NCBI GenBank assembly: GCA_031292355.1
Contig: JARLHI010000060.1
Location: 186,001 to 250,000 of the forward strand
Direction of reading: 5' to 3'
DNA length: 64,000 bases
From: Candidatus Obscuribacterales bacterium
GTDB taxonomy: Bacteria > Cyanobacteriota > Vampirovibrionia > Obscuribacterales > Obscuribacteraceae
The translations under genes were made by a program, and so were the position numbers. Shown one piece after another: positions 27,670-36,272 of the stretch (position 1 is the stretch's first letter; every line of letters begins with the position of its first letter). The notes below the pieces were generated by a model. It searched no databases. It was not told the DNA's origin and saw only the letters and a program-made list of their open reading frames with translations.

Positions 27670-28877
27670 CAGCGTTTCCCCAGGGGCAGTGTCGCCGTTG
27701 CTTCATTGAAATGAGCTTCGACTGTCGATTGTGATTGAGTAAATTGTTCGAGTTTTTCTCCCAGAATATGAACACCAAGACCGGTGCCTTTCAAAAATTT
27801 GCCGAATCCGCCTGGACCAACGTTGAGATTTTCTTTGCTAATGTCTTGTTTTAGCAAAAACAGATTGTTGGAGCCTTCATAATTTTCGAACGGGTGCTGG
27901 CTGCCAGCAAAGGCTCGGGCTGCAGCGCTCAGAATTGCGCTTTCGCCGACTTGTGCACCTAAGTGCACGGCGATACCATGAGAATCAGCGATTTTGACAA
28001 TTTCACGAGATGCCAGCAATCCACCAACTTTTGAGATGCGGACGTTAAATCCGCTTACTGTCTTATTTTCAGCGAGACTGCGTGCTTGGGCTATAGTGCA
28101 CAGTGACTCGTCTGCCACGATTTGTTCTGGAACGTTTTTTGTTAAATAAGCAAGACCGACAAGATCCTCGGCAAGTAGTGGTTGTTCAACTGAGGCGATG
28201 TCGAAGGGGCGCATTGCTTTTAAATTGGTGACTGCCTCATCGACCGTCCAGGCGCAATTTGCGTCAATCCGCAGGATCGCATCTCGACCAAGGATTTGGC
28301 GAGCAAGAGCGAGCATCTCAAGGTCTGATTGGAGATTTTTGCCGACCTTGAGCTTGACTGTTTTGAAACCAAAAAACTTGTAGAACCATAAAATGACTGG
28401 CAACATTTTTTTACTGCTAAATGGAACCACGCCACCATAGCGAATTCCGATAGCGGTCTGGTGGCTTTCGAAGCCGCCAAGCATGGCTGTCACTGTTTGT
28501 CCGAATGCTTGAGCGGCAGCGTCGACAATTGCCAGCTCGAGCGCGCACCATGCAGCACCTAGTGGACGTTCGTGCAATTGTGCCTGTCTGAAATTGGTCT
28601 CTAATAGTTTAAAAAGGTCACTGGTATCGTCAAATTGTTGCCGGTGAAACAGCGGGAAAAACTCATTCTGTAATGTTGCAACTGAGGAAGAAATCGCTTC
28701 GCCTGTTACATAGTCGCGGGGAATGCCTTCACCATAGCCAGTAAATGTCTGTTCCTGATGCTCGATAGTCACTCTGACGATGATATTTTCAGAATAGTTT
28801 CGCGATGCCAGACTGTGCCTGAAAGCAAAGCGAAAAGGCAAATTGATGACTCTGATTTCCGCGGACAACACTTTCAT
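27669..28877 (-). CDS. enolase-superfamily enzyme, dipeptide epimerase/OSBS-like
   Basis: The 402-residue protein belongs to the muconate-lactonising subgroup. The acid/base Lys pair is in KLKVG (K175, K177), the metal ligands are D205 (IDAN), E231 (VEQPL) and D256 (ADES), and the second catalytic Lys is K283 (ISKVGG). All catalytic residues are present. Members include L-Ala-D/L-Glu epimerase, N-acylamino acid racemase and o-succinylbenzoate synthase; I cannot choose safely, but no menaquinone genes are nearby, so epimerase or racemase is favoured. It overlaps the hydrolase gene by ATGA and the GH3 gene by TGATG. Confidence 0.8.
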   Translation of the reverse strand: MKVLSAEIRVINLPFRFAFRHSLASRNYSENIIVRVTIEHQEQTFTGYGEGIPRDYVTGEAISSSVATLQNEFFPLFHRQQFDDTSDLFKLLETNFRQAQLHERPLGAAWCALELAIVDAAAQAFGQTVTAMLGGFESHQTAIGIRYGGVVPFSSKKMLPVILWFYKFFGFKTVKLKVGKNLQSDLEMLALARQILGRDAILRIDANCAWTVDEAVTNLKAMRPFDIASVEQPLLAEDLVGLAYLTKNVPEQIVADESLCTIAQARSLAENKTVSGFNVRISKVGGLLASREIVKIADSHGIAVHLGAQVGESAILSAAARAFAGSQHPFENYEGSNNLFLLKQDISKENLNVGPGGFGKFLKGTGLGVHILGEKLEQFTQSQSTVEAHFNEATATLPLGKR

Positions 28878-29800
28878 CTGCTAATCACCGGCGATCTCGC
28901 TTTTAACCACTGGCTCAAAACGTTTGTGTAATCGCTGAACCAGGTCGAGTCAAAATCGAGACTGTGTACGGCATCTGGAAAGATGCGTAAATCTTTTTGC
29001 GTCGTTTTGCATTGACTAAACCATTTTTCAAGCGCGGGGATATCGACGATTCGATCGCATCCAGCTTGTAAAATTAGTAGAGGTAAGTCGATGTTTTTGG
29101 CGGCAGATTCAGCAAGCTTTCCCATCTTAAAAGTTTCCATATAAAACTGTGCCGTCGCTTCGCTCAAACGAAGCGGATCATTTTTAAGATATCCCAGAAA
29201 TACTGGATTGTCAGTCAACATTTCAGTGGTCACAGGAATAGGCAGGGACAGTCGGTCCTGGCGTAATGCATGATAAGCGATACGTAATTTTGTTTTGGTA
29301 TCAAAATCGACTTTTGTATAGATTGCAGGGCAGGTCATCACCACTCCTGACAGCAGGCTGAGCGGACCCTCGACACCCTTATGACGACCGGAAGCAATCA
29401 CTGCTGCAGCTTTAGCTGACCAGCAATTGGCCATTAATACGACCGGATGGCCTTTGTGCTCATGAAAAACGTGACGAAGCCAGATTTCCACATCGTCGAG
29501 AAAACCTGTGTAGCTCGGCATGTGACCGCGATCTCGCGAGTTTAAGCCAGAGCCTCGGCGATCGACTGCGTAAACTGTTATGCCTTTACTGTTGAGCACA
29601 CTGGCTGTGTTTTCGAACCACTGACTATGCCCTTCAATGCCATGTAAGTAAAGCACTACACATTGGCCGATTTCGCCTTTCCAAACTCGACAGGAGACAT
29701 TCGAACCATCGGATGTTCGCAGTTGTAAGATTTCTGGAGACTTATAAAATGCCTTAGCAGGCGGAACTATTGGTAAGCTGATGGCGGTTAATTCTTTCAA
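28874..29800 (-). CDS. alpha/beta hydrolase with Cys at nucleophile position
   Basis: The 308-residue monoacylglycerol-lipase-like protein has YLHGIEGHS at the oxyanion region and VDRRGSGLN before the nucleophile elbow. The elbow reads MANCWSAK, where GxSxG is expected: Cys126 (codon TGC at 29425-29423) replaces Ser. The catalytic Asp (AGCDRIVD) and His (DAVHSLDF) are retained. Cys nucleophiles occur in dienelactone hydrolases. It starts at TTG, with GGA 9 nt before it, and is first in the seven-gene cluster, so the promoter should lie in 29801-30072. Confidence 0.78.
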   Translation of the reverse strand: MKELTAISLPIVPPAKAFYKSPEILQLRTSDGSNVSCRVWKGEIGQCVVLYLHGIEGHSQWFENTASVLNSKGITVYAVDRRGSGLNSRDRGHMPSYTGFLDDVEIWLRHVFHEHKGHPVVLMANCWSAKAAAVIASGRHKGVEGPLSLLSGVVMTCPAIYTKVDFDTKTKLRIAYHALRQDRLSLPIPVTTEMLTDNPVFLGYLKNDPLRLSEATAQFYMETFKMGKLAESAAKNIDLPLLILQAGCDRIVDIPALEKWFSQCKTTQKDLRIFPDAVHSLDFDSTWFSDYTNVLSQWLKARSPVISR

Positions 29801-30072
29801 TTATTTTCGTCCACTGCGAAATTTTGCTGTCATTGAAAAGGCTCCATTGAACACTGAGCTGAGTTTAGCACCTCTTTGTTTCCACAGTCCTTGCAAGCCT
29901 TAATCAGTGAAAAAGATGTGACTTGCAAAATGTCGGCGCTACTTATGTAAGAGTTTTTTGATTAAGGTGGAATCAATGGTAAGCATGAGGGGCTCTGGTT
30001 GTACATTACTATGAGCTTGTCAGAGGATGTAAGAGAGTCTGCCGGGCGTGGTCCTATTAAGGAATTTTCACG

Positions 30073-30807
30073 ATGAGCCACTCACTCGGATGGATGCCGG
30101 AATTAGTTCGCCGTCTAAACGAAGCTTGTGCCGAAAGTTTTGTTTTTGCTACCGTCGATCTCGCCGAGAGGTTGCCGGCCGGCAAGCAGCTATGTCTTGA
30201 GTTATGGCCTTTTATTCGAGAATTGCCTGCAAATATTCAGGCCGTCAGAGGACACATGCCCGTAACATCCTCGAATCGTGGCGGCGCCTACAAATTATTG
30301 AGTGTGCTTGCTGACGAAGAACATCTGTATCAGAGGCTTTACCTCAAGCAATGCGTTCTCGCTGGCCTTGCCGAAAGCGAAGTGCTAAATACAGCGGCAA
30401 GCGCTCGCGCTACGCGCTTGGCCTCGCTGATGAATGCATTTTGTCAAGAGTCGACATATGCCGATGGTGTCTACGCTATCGTTGCTGCTGAGCTGGCTGC
30501 GACTGCTTTTGCTCGCTGCGCTTTACCCTGGTTCGAAGAATATTTCCGCAGCAACTCTAATCAATTTGATGCGTCAACAGATTTATCAATGATAGATGAG
30601 GGCCTCGCCTGGTTGAGGCACCATGCCAAACCGCACCTACGTCAAGCCATCTGGATGCGTAGAATGCTTGAAGAAATAGAGAAAGACGCGGGTCCCAATC
30701 CCACCAGAGAAACCTTGGAAGTGATACTATCTGCGGTCTTCGAAATTTTGGAAGTGCCGCCGATCGAAAGAAGCAAATTGACCAGGGACACTGTTTTGAA
30801 GCTTTAG
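30073..30807 (+). CDS. TenA/haem-oxygenase-fold protein, possible diiron-type
   Basis: The 244-residue all-helical protein has ADEEHLYQRLYLKQ, AAELAATAFARCALPWFEEY and LRHHAKPHLRQA. These resemble the EExxxH, E and HxxxDxxH segments of CADD/UndA-type haem-oxygenase-like diiron oxidases and TenA/PqqC proteins. In the last segment the expected Asp and second His appear as His and Gln, so metal binding may be altered. No pathway partner is obvious, though it is divergent from the GH3 cluster and could share control with it. The start ATG follows AAGGAATTTTCACG. The family call is tentative. Confidence 0.45.
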   Translation: MSHSLGWMPELVRRLNEACAESFVFATVDLAERLPAGKQLCLELWPFIRELPANIQAVRGHMPVTSSNRGGAYKLLSVLADEEHLYQRLYLKQCVLAGLAESEVLNTAASARATRLASLMNAFCQESTYADGVYAIVAAELAATAFARCALPWFEEYFRSNSNQFDASTDLSMIDEGLAWLRHHAKPHLRQAIWMRRMLEEIEKDAGPNPTRETLEVILSAVFEILEVPPIERSKLTRDTVLKL

Positions 30808-30827
30808 AAGCGGTTGTGGAGATAGTC

Positions 30828-31646
30828 GTGCATAAAAAACTTAATTCAATTTCAAATAGCAGAGCTCAGTGCCTGACGCTTTGTTGTTTTGCCGCTGTCT
30901 CTACTAATCTCACGCAAACGAGCCTGACTAGTGCTGCAGATTCATCCAGGCAGCTGGTCAGCGAAGCGAGAACCACTTCTGGTGGCAATCCGTCTAAGAA
31001 CCCGGACGGTAAAGCTGGTATGCCAGGCAGCGTGTCAGCAGCTGAAACTACTGATGGAAAGCCTTTCATCGATAAATGTTTGAAAGCATCCGATTCTTAT
31101 GCTGATTACACTTTCAACTATGTTCAGCACGTTAGCAAAGGTTCTGGAGTGACTGAAAAAGGCACTGTTTGGGTGAAAAAAACAGCAATGCTCAAGTGTG
31201 ATGTCACATCAGGTCCTAATTCTGGGGCCGTGGCCATCTTCAACAATGGCGTTGTGCATGCTCATCCAGGGGGCCTACTCAAAGTTTTCACAGTCGCTCT
31301 CAAGCCGGATGACTCGCGACTCAAATCGGCCAATGGCTGGCCCATGGTTGAATCCGATTTCTCATCGATCTGGAAAGCAATGCAGAAATATTCGAAAGAG
31401 GGCTGTCCATCCAAGGTTTCTGCTGAGCCCATCGCAGCGCCCAGCCAATCAATAAATGTTTTAGTCTTGGAGATGACCAAAGCAAATGGTCAAATGTATA
31501 AACGTGCTCTAGTCGATCCAAAAACAATGCTGCCAGTTGAATGGTGGGATTATGTTGATGGGAAAATCTATGCTCACAGCAACTGGACTGATTTCAAGGG
31601 AAATCAGGGTCTATCTGAATCATTTTTCACTATGAAGGGGAAATAA
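30828..31646 (+). CDS. secreted DUF1571/LolA-like protein
   Basis: I start this 272-residue protein at GTG 30828, with GGAG 6 nt upstream; GTG 30816 is also in frame. A hydrophobic signal segment (LTLCCFAAVSTNL) leads into a Ser/Gly-rich linker. The domain begins near YADYTFNYVQHVSKGSGV and contains beta strands and WVKKTAMLKCDV, ALVDPKTMLPVEWWDY and DGKIYAHSNWTDF. This resembles DUF1571/LolA-like fold proteins that bind lipids on the cell surface. It is 20 nt after the TenA-like gene and 3 nt before the methyltransferase gene, so it is in one operon. Confidence 0.55.
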   Translation: MHKKLNSISNSRAQCLTLCCFAAVSTNLTQTSLTSAADSSRQLVSEARTTSGGNPSKNPDGKAGMPGSVSAAETTDGKPFIDKCLKASDSYADYTFNYVQHVSKGSGVTEKGTVWVKKTAMLKCDVTSGPNSGAVAIFNNGVVHAHPGGLLKVFTVALKPDDSRLKSANGWPMVESDFSSIWKAMQKYSKEGCPSKVSAEPIAAPSQSINVLVLEMTKANGQMYKRALVDPKTMLPVEWWDYVDGKIYAHSNWTDFKGNQGLSESFFTMKGK

Positions 31647-31649
31647 AGA

Positions 31650-32300
31650 GTGTATTTCAATGCTCCATCGCTGGCCGTAATTGGCCTCACCTGTGTCGGT
31701 ATCGTAGTTTCTGCGCCTGTTCTGGCGAAGGGATTCGCTCGACGAGGAAAGGGAGTTAAATACGAATCCAATTTCGTCATTCAAAGAGCTCCGCAGTACA
31801 CTGCTTTGCTCAACATCGCGATTGTTGTTCTTTCGTTCCTCGCCTACAACGGTGCATTGCAGGGACCTATCTGGCAGCCAGCTTTTGCTGTAACTAGCGC
31901 TCCGCCTGAAGGTGCTTTATTAATCGTGAGTTGGATTGGCTTTCTCATTATGTTTTCTGGCTTCATTTTCATGATCGGCGGCTGGTACTCGCTTGGCGAA
32001 GCGCTCTCGACCGATGCCGAAATTCTTGAAGGTCAGAAGGTGCGTAATAATGGTCTTCTCGCTTTTGTTATGCATCCGATTTATTCCGGCATAATTCAAT
32101 CATTATTCGGCGCATCGCTTGCTGCAACTTCAATATTGGGCGTTCTACTTGTTTCCTTGGTAGTTGCGCCTTTGTGGCTAAACAGAGCCAAATATGAGGA
32201 GAAAATACTAATCGAGACTTTCGGCCAAAATTACAAAGACTATGCCGAGCAAGTGGGCTGGAGACGCTTGGTGCCACGCTTTTTTCCAATTGGCGTTTAG
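31650..32300 (+). CDS. ICMT/PEMT-like integral membrane methyltransferase
   Basis: The 216-residue protein has about five membrane helices. The C-terminal motif pattern is R.NGLLAFVMHPIYSG, then RAKYEEKILIETFGQNYKDYAEQVG, ending PRFFP. This is the isoprenylcysteine carboxyl methyltransferase/phospholipid methyltransferase fold (His-Pro with Tyr, then E...FG..Y..Y). It would transfer a methyl group from S-adenosylmethionine to a membrane-borne substrate. The substrate is unknown. It starts at GTG 3 nt after the preceding stop. Confidence 0.7.
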   Translation: MYFNAPSLAVIGLTCVGIVVSAPVLAKGFARRGKGVKYESNFVIQRAPQYTALLNIAIVVLSFLAYNGALQGPIWQPAFAVTSAPPEGALLIVSWIGFLIMFSGFIFMIGGWYSLGEALSTDAEILEGQKVRNNGLLAFVMHPIYSGIIQSLFGASLAATSILGVLLVSLVVAPLWLNRAKYEEKILIETFGQNYKDYAEQVGWRRLVPRFFPIGV

Positions 32301-32342
32301 CTCCATTTCGTATTTTTACGTTGTCCGTTCAACTTTCTTCAT

Positions 32343-32370
32343 TTGCTCTGCCCGCCAGTCGTGTTATTCT
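32343..32370 (+). promoter_or_regulatory. possible promoter
   Basis: TTGCTC and TATTCT are 16 nt apart, upstream of the SRPBCC-like gene. Matches are partial. Confidence 0.28.
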
Positions 32371-32464
32371 TGTTTCCAAGAGTAAACCGGAACACCTGGT
32401 TCTAGCTGTCGTCGATAAATTCAGCTACCTGGAGCTTATTTTGCAACCTCAACAAAAAACCACT

Positions 32465-33097
32465 ATGCGCAACATGATGCGGACGCTTAAAGTTGCTGCC
32501 ACCATAAGTGCAACCATTGGTTTTAGTTCCTGTTTTGGAGGCCCGCTCCTTACTCCAGCGGCTGTGGCTGCTCCAGGGGAAATCCCAATCGTGAAAACTC
32601 CGCCTTCTCCCCCTCCTGTCAAAGATACTTCTGCATGGTGTAAGGCACGCACAACTATCAAGGCATCACCTGAAGTTGTCTGGCGTATGGTACACGAAGA
32701 GCGACAACATGACCCTGATATTGGTTACACCAAAGTGCTCGAACAAAGTGAGCACGAGTGTAAGCTTGAGCAGCAATTCAAATTTATCCCTGTGCTTGGA
32801 ACTTCTGTTTGCGTCACCGAGCAGAAGGAAGTGCCGTTTGAACGAATCGACTATAAGCTTTTGAAATCCGATCACTTCAAAGAAATGGAAGGCAGCTGGA
32901 CTTTCGCCTCGGCCGACAATGGTCGCTCGACAGTGCTTGAACTGTCTTCTCATCTTGATCTTGGCTTGCCAGTGCCCAAGTTCATGATGAATAGGATCTC
33001 CACCGGAAAACTCGAAAAACGCCTTGCCCACATCAAAGAGCTAGCAGAAAACGTCAGACCCGTAGCTTCAGCTCACGTAGAACACGTCACTAGATAG
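32465..33097 (+). CDS. secreted SRPBCC/START-like domain protein
   Basis: The protein of about 210 residues has an N-terminal export signal (MRNMMRTLKVAATISATIGF, with SSC as a possible but weak lipobox). A polyketide-cyclase/START-like fold follows, containing KARTTIKASPEVVWRMVHEE at its start and a long C-terminal helix (GKLEKRLAHIKELAE). Such folds bind hydrophobic ligands. I start at ATG 32465 rather than TTG 32321, because the extension reads as untranslated leader and contains a possible promoter; no clear ribosome site is present at either. It converges with ppx, 13 nt apart. Confidence 0.6.
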   Translation: MRNMMRTLKVAATISATIGFSSCFGGPLLTPAAVAAPGEIPIVKTPPSPPPVKDTSAWCKARTTIKASPEVVWRMVHEERQHDPDIGYTKVLEQSEHECKLEQQFKFIPVLGTSVCVTEQKEVPFERIDYKLLKSDHFKEMEGSWTFASADNGRSTVLELSSHLDLGLPVPKFMMNRISTGKLEKRLAHIKELAENVRPVASAHVEHVTR

Positions 33098-33110
33098 GCA
33101 TTTAGCTGAT

Positions 33111-34778
33111 TTATTGCCCGGACGTTGCTGTCTGCGCTTTCGCGATGTCGACGCATAGATTCACTTTCACTTGGAAAAGATCCTCAAACAGCCACTTCTT
33201 TTCACTCAGTGCCCAGTCTTCGGATTCAAAATTTTCACCTGCTTTAACTGCAACATTGATAGTCAATTCTTGTTTCAGCAGCGGATCCTTCGGCGGCTTT
33301 TCTAATTTCACCTGTAGAGTTTTTACAACCTGACGGTGCCCTCTATCTAGCGCCTCAGCCAGACGCAGAATTGAAGCCAAGTCTGCCACCATTTTTTTCG
33401 CGTCCTCGGTGAGGTTGTAATAAGCTTCATGCGTTTCTTTGGGAGCGCTTCCGCGGTGATATCTCGCAATCGCTGCAATGATACTCACTTCTTCCTCGGA
33501 GTGACCTAGCAAGCCACCGTTTTTGATCAAATAGTATGAGTGTTTATGGTGCCCATTGCGCCCGATGAACATGCCAACGTCGTGAAGCATGGCAGCCGAC
33601 CACAGCAGGTGTCCAGATTCTTCCGAATAATCGTGCAAAAGACCGCGTGTTTGCAAAAATATTTCAGAGGCCAGGAAAGCTACTTGCTCGGCGTGCTCTT
33701 CGCTAGCTTGATATTTTTCAATTAGTTTGTGCACTGAAGTCGAGCGTGGGTCTCGATGTTTTTCCAGTCCTGCGTCGAGCCATCCAGTTTGCAAAAACCT
33801 ATCGACGACGACACCCTCGCGCAACGCGGCGGTGCAAACAATCAATTCAGAAGCCTGTAGCGACCGCATTGTTTCGAGTAAAACAATTGAGCCTGCAAGA
33901 ATAGTTTGATTGCGGTCCGAGCTGACGCCTTTAATTTTGCCTCTGCGCAAAGAACCTTCTTCAATGTAATTGACGATTTCTTGCACACTATTTAAGGTCA
34001 AATGATAGCCATGTAAATCGGCATGTGGACGACCAGTTCTTACTCTGTCGATTTTCGCTAGAGTTTGAATTGTGCCGGATGTGCCAATGAGCACGTCCAC
34101 CTTTGCAGACTCAGCGATTCGGGCTGCTGCCGGACGTAGAACTCCCAGCACTTCGTTATGCAATTCGCGCACGGTCTGAAACGTTGGTTCGCCCTTACGG
34201 AAAAATCTTTGCGTCAACCTTGCGGCTCCCAGCTTATATGATTCTGCAAAGTGAATTTTGTTTTGATTGGCTAGAATCACTTCGGTTGAGCCACCACCAA
34301 TATCAACAATGGCAAAATTTCCTGTCAGTTCAGGCATGCTCCATAGAACGCCGAGATAAATCAAGCGTGCTTCTTCTTTGCCTGAGATCATCCGGGCATC
34401 CAGCTTTAACGTTTCACGGATGTGAGCGAGCGCTTCTTCGCCGTTTTTAGACTCACGCACAGCTGACGTTGCTACTGCCAGAATGGTAAAGGCTTTTTTC
34501 TCCTGGGCTCGACGCATCATCTCTGCAAGGATCTTGAGCGCTTGCTTCATCGCCTCGTCATCGATGTAGTGCGCGGTCAAAGCTCCTCGAAAAAATGGAA
34601 CAGCATCTTTGACGCGCGTAATTACTTCAAAATGATCGCGCTCAGGAGATGCCTGGCAAACAATCATATGAAACGAATTCGTGCCCATGTCAATGCAGGC
34701 AAGTATCGGACCACCTTGTACTTTGACCCAGGAGCTTGTTCGTGCGGTCTTGAATCGCGTATGCTTTTTTTCGCCCAT
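33111..34778 (-). CDS. ppx: exopolyphosphatase / pppGpp phosphatase with HD domain
   Basis: The 555-residue protein has the ASKHA phosphatase fold: CIDMGTNSFHMIV, VATSAVRESKNG, VDIGGGSTEV and GTSGTIQTLAKI occur in order. A C-terminal HD-like helical domain holds AAMLHDVGMFIG, HHKHSYYLI and YHRG, as in the longer Ppx/GppA proteins. It should release phosphate from polyphosphate or hydrolyse pppGpp. It is the third gene of a hemE-hemY-ppx row, 21 nt after the oxidase stop. Which of the two substrates is preferred cannot be seen. Confidence 0.85.
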   Translation of the reverse strand: MGEKKHTRFKTARTSSWVKVQGGPILACIDMGTNSFHMIVCQASPERDHFEVITRVKDAVPFFRGALTAHYIDDEAMKQALKILAEMMRRAQEKKAFTILAVATSAVRESKNGEEALAHIRETLKLDARMISGKEEARLIYLGVLWSMPELTGNFAIVDIGGGSTEVILANQNKIHFAESYKLGAARLTQRFFRKGEPTFQTVRELHNEVLGVLRPAAARIAESAKVDVLIGTSGTIQTLAKIDRVRTGRPHADLHGYHLTLNSVQEIVNYIEEGSLRRGKIKGVSSDRNQTILAGSIVLLETMRSLQASELIVCTAALREGVVVDRFLQTGWLDAGLEKHRDPRSTSVHKLIEKYQASEEHAEQVAFLASEIFLQTRGLLHDYSEESGHLLWSAAMLHDVGMFIGRNGHHKHSYYLIKNGGLLGHSEEEVSIIAAIARYHRGSAPKETHEAYYNLTEDAKKMVADLASILRLAEALDRGHRQVVKTLQVKLEKPPKDPLLKQELTINVAVKAGENFESEDWALSEKKWLFEDLFQVKVNLCVDIAKAQTATSGQ

Positions 34779-34799
34779 ATAGCCGCCGGATGCCTATTC

Positions 34800-36272
34800 C
34801 TATTTCTTCAAACTGAGACTTTCCATAAGCGCCTCACAAGCTTTGTTGGCGCTTGCAATGCAGTCGGGGATGCCAACTCCATTGATGTAGGCACCAGCGA
34901 TATAGAGACCTGAATGCCTTTTTATCGATGTGAGGAGGCTGTCGCTGAGGAGATGGTGATTGAGTTTATACTGAGGCATGGACCGAGCATAACGTTTGAC
35001 GGAAGTTGAAAGCGGTGCGCCAGTAAATTTTACGTAGTGGTTCAATTCAGAGAGCGCGATTTTGATCAGGGTTTGATCGTCGTTTTGCAAAATTCTTTCC
35101 TGCATGGCCCCCCCCAGAAAAACTCGCAATATGGCCTGATTTTCAGGGCAGCGATTGGGGAATTTGACGCTGGTAAAGCTGCCGGCGATGATTTGGCGAT
35201 TTTCTTTTGCTGGTACGACAAAACCAAATCCATCCAGCGAATGTTGAATTTGTTCTCGGTTAAATACCAAGTTAAGCACCGCAGACGATGCATATTCTAT
35301 ATTGCCTAAATTAGCTGCGAGCTCTGGATCTATTGACTTGAGCAAATCGGCAGATACGTACGAGGGTGTTGTGAGGATGACGTGATCGAATTTTTGTGAC
35401 TCGCCAGAATCAAAACGTAAATCCCATTGTCGGGTTTCTTCCTGGTAATTCAGGTCTTTGATTTTTGTGTTTGTATGAATATTTGATTTACCAATGGACT
35501 CGACTAAAGTATCGACTAGAACACCTACTCCTTTGTCGAAGCTGACGAAAGCGCTGTATCTCGCTCCGGCATGGGATGTTTTTTGATTTTTTTGAGTCTT
35601 GGACTGTTCCGCCAGAAGGCCTTTTGTGACACTGCCATATTTTTGTTCATAGTCCAAATATTTTGGCACAGTTGCTCTGAGCGATAGAGTCTCTGGATCT
35701 GCAGTGTAGATGCCACCAATGAGAGGCTGACCGATGCGTGTAAGGGCCTCCTTTCCAAATCGTCGGCGTACGAAAGAAGCAACGCTCTCGTCTGTGAGTC
35801 TTGGTCCTTTAGGAATAAATTGTTCGAATGCCATGCGCAATTTGCCGGTGCGTGAAAACAATTTGGATGCAAAAAGTTTATCGAAGCGTGTGGGCGCTAT
35901 CATGTTGAAGCCTTCGGGAATTGGCTCTAACTGCCCTTTCCACGCGACGAATGCTCTCCTGAAACGAGAATTTGTAGTGATGATCTGCTCTTCCAGTCCA
36001 AGTTCCTGACATAGTTCAATTCCTCCCGGTTTGAACGTGATAAATGAGTCGGGACCGTCTTCTAGAGTGCAGTTTTTTTCGTAGCGGGTACTGATGATTC
36101 CGCCAACGCGACTATCAGCTTCAAAGAGAGAGACGTGAAATTGGCAGGACGAGGTTGATCGTCGGAGCAAACGGTGAGCCGCTGTCAGTCCAGTAATGCC
36201 TGCGCCAACGATAGCCACTTTCACGACCGTACATGTGGTATTGCTAGTAGTGTCAGATGCGACTATATTCAT
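34800..36272 (-). CDS. hemY: HemY-type protoporphyrinogen/coproporphyrinogen oxidase
   Basis: The 490-residue flavoprotein has the FAD motif VAIVGAGITGLTAAHRL, then FEADSRVGGIIST and EDGPDSF. A C-terminal GLYIAGAYINGVGIPDCI closes the FAD site. This is the oxygen-dependent HemY family: it oxidises protoporphyrinogen IX (or coproporphyrinogen III in the Gram-positive-type pathway). It overlaps the hemE 3' end by about 20 nt, so it is coupled. I start at ATG 36272; TTG 36284 is in frame upstream. Substrate class is not decidable from sequence alone. Confidence 0.85.
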   Translation of the reverse strand: MNIVASDTTSNTTCTVVKVAIVGAGITGLTAAHRLLRRSTSSCQFHVSLFEADSRVGGIISTRYEKNCTLEDGPDSFITFKPGGIELCQELGLEEQIITTNSRFRRAFVAWKGQLEPIPEGFNMIAPTRFDKLFASKLFSRTGKLRMAFEQFIPKGPRLTDESVASFVRRRFGKEALTRIGQPLIGGIYTADPETLSLRATVPKYLDYEQKYGSVTKGLLAEQSKTQKNQKTSHAGARYSAFVSFDKGVGVLVDTLVESIGKSNIHTNTKIKDLNYQEETRQWDLRFDSGESQKFDHVILTTPSYVSADLLKSIDPELAANLGNIEYASSAVLNLVFNREQIQHSLDGFGFVVPAKENRQIIAGSFTSVKFPNRCPENQAILRVFLGGAMQERILQNDDQTLIKIALSELNHYVKFTGAPLSTSVKRYARSMPQYKLNHHLLSDSLLTSIKRHSGLYIAGAYINGVGIPDCIASANKACEALMESLSLKK

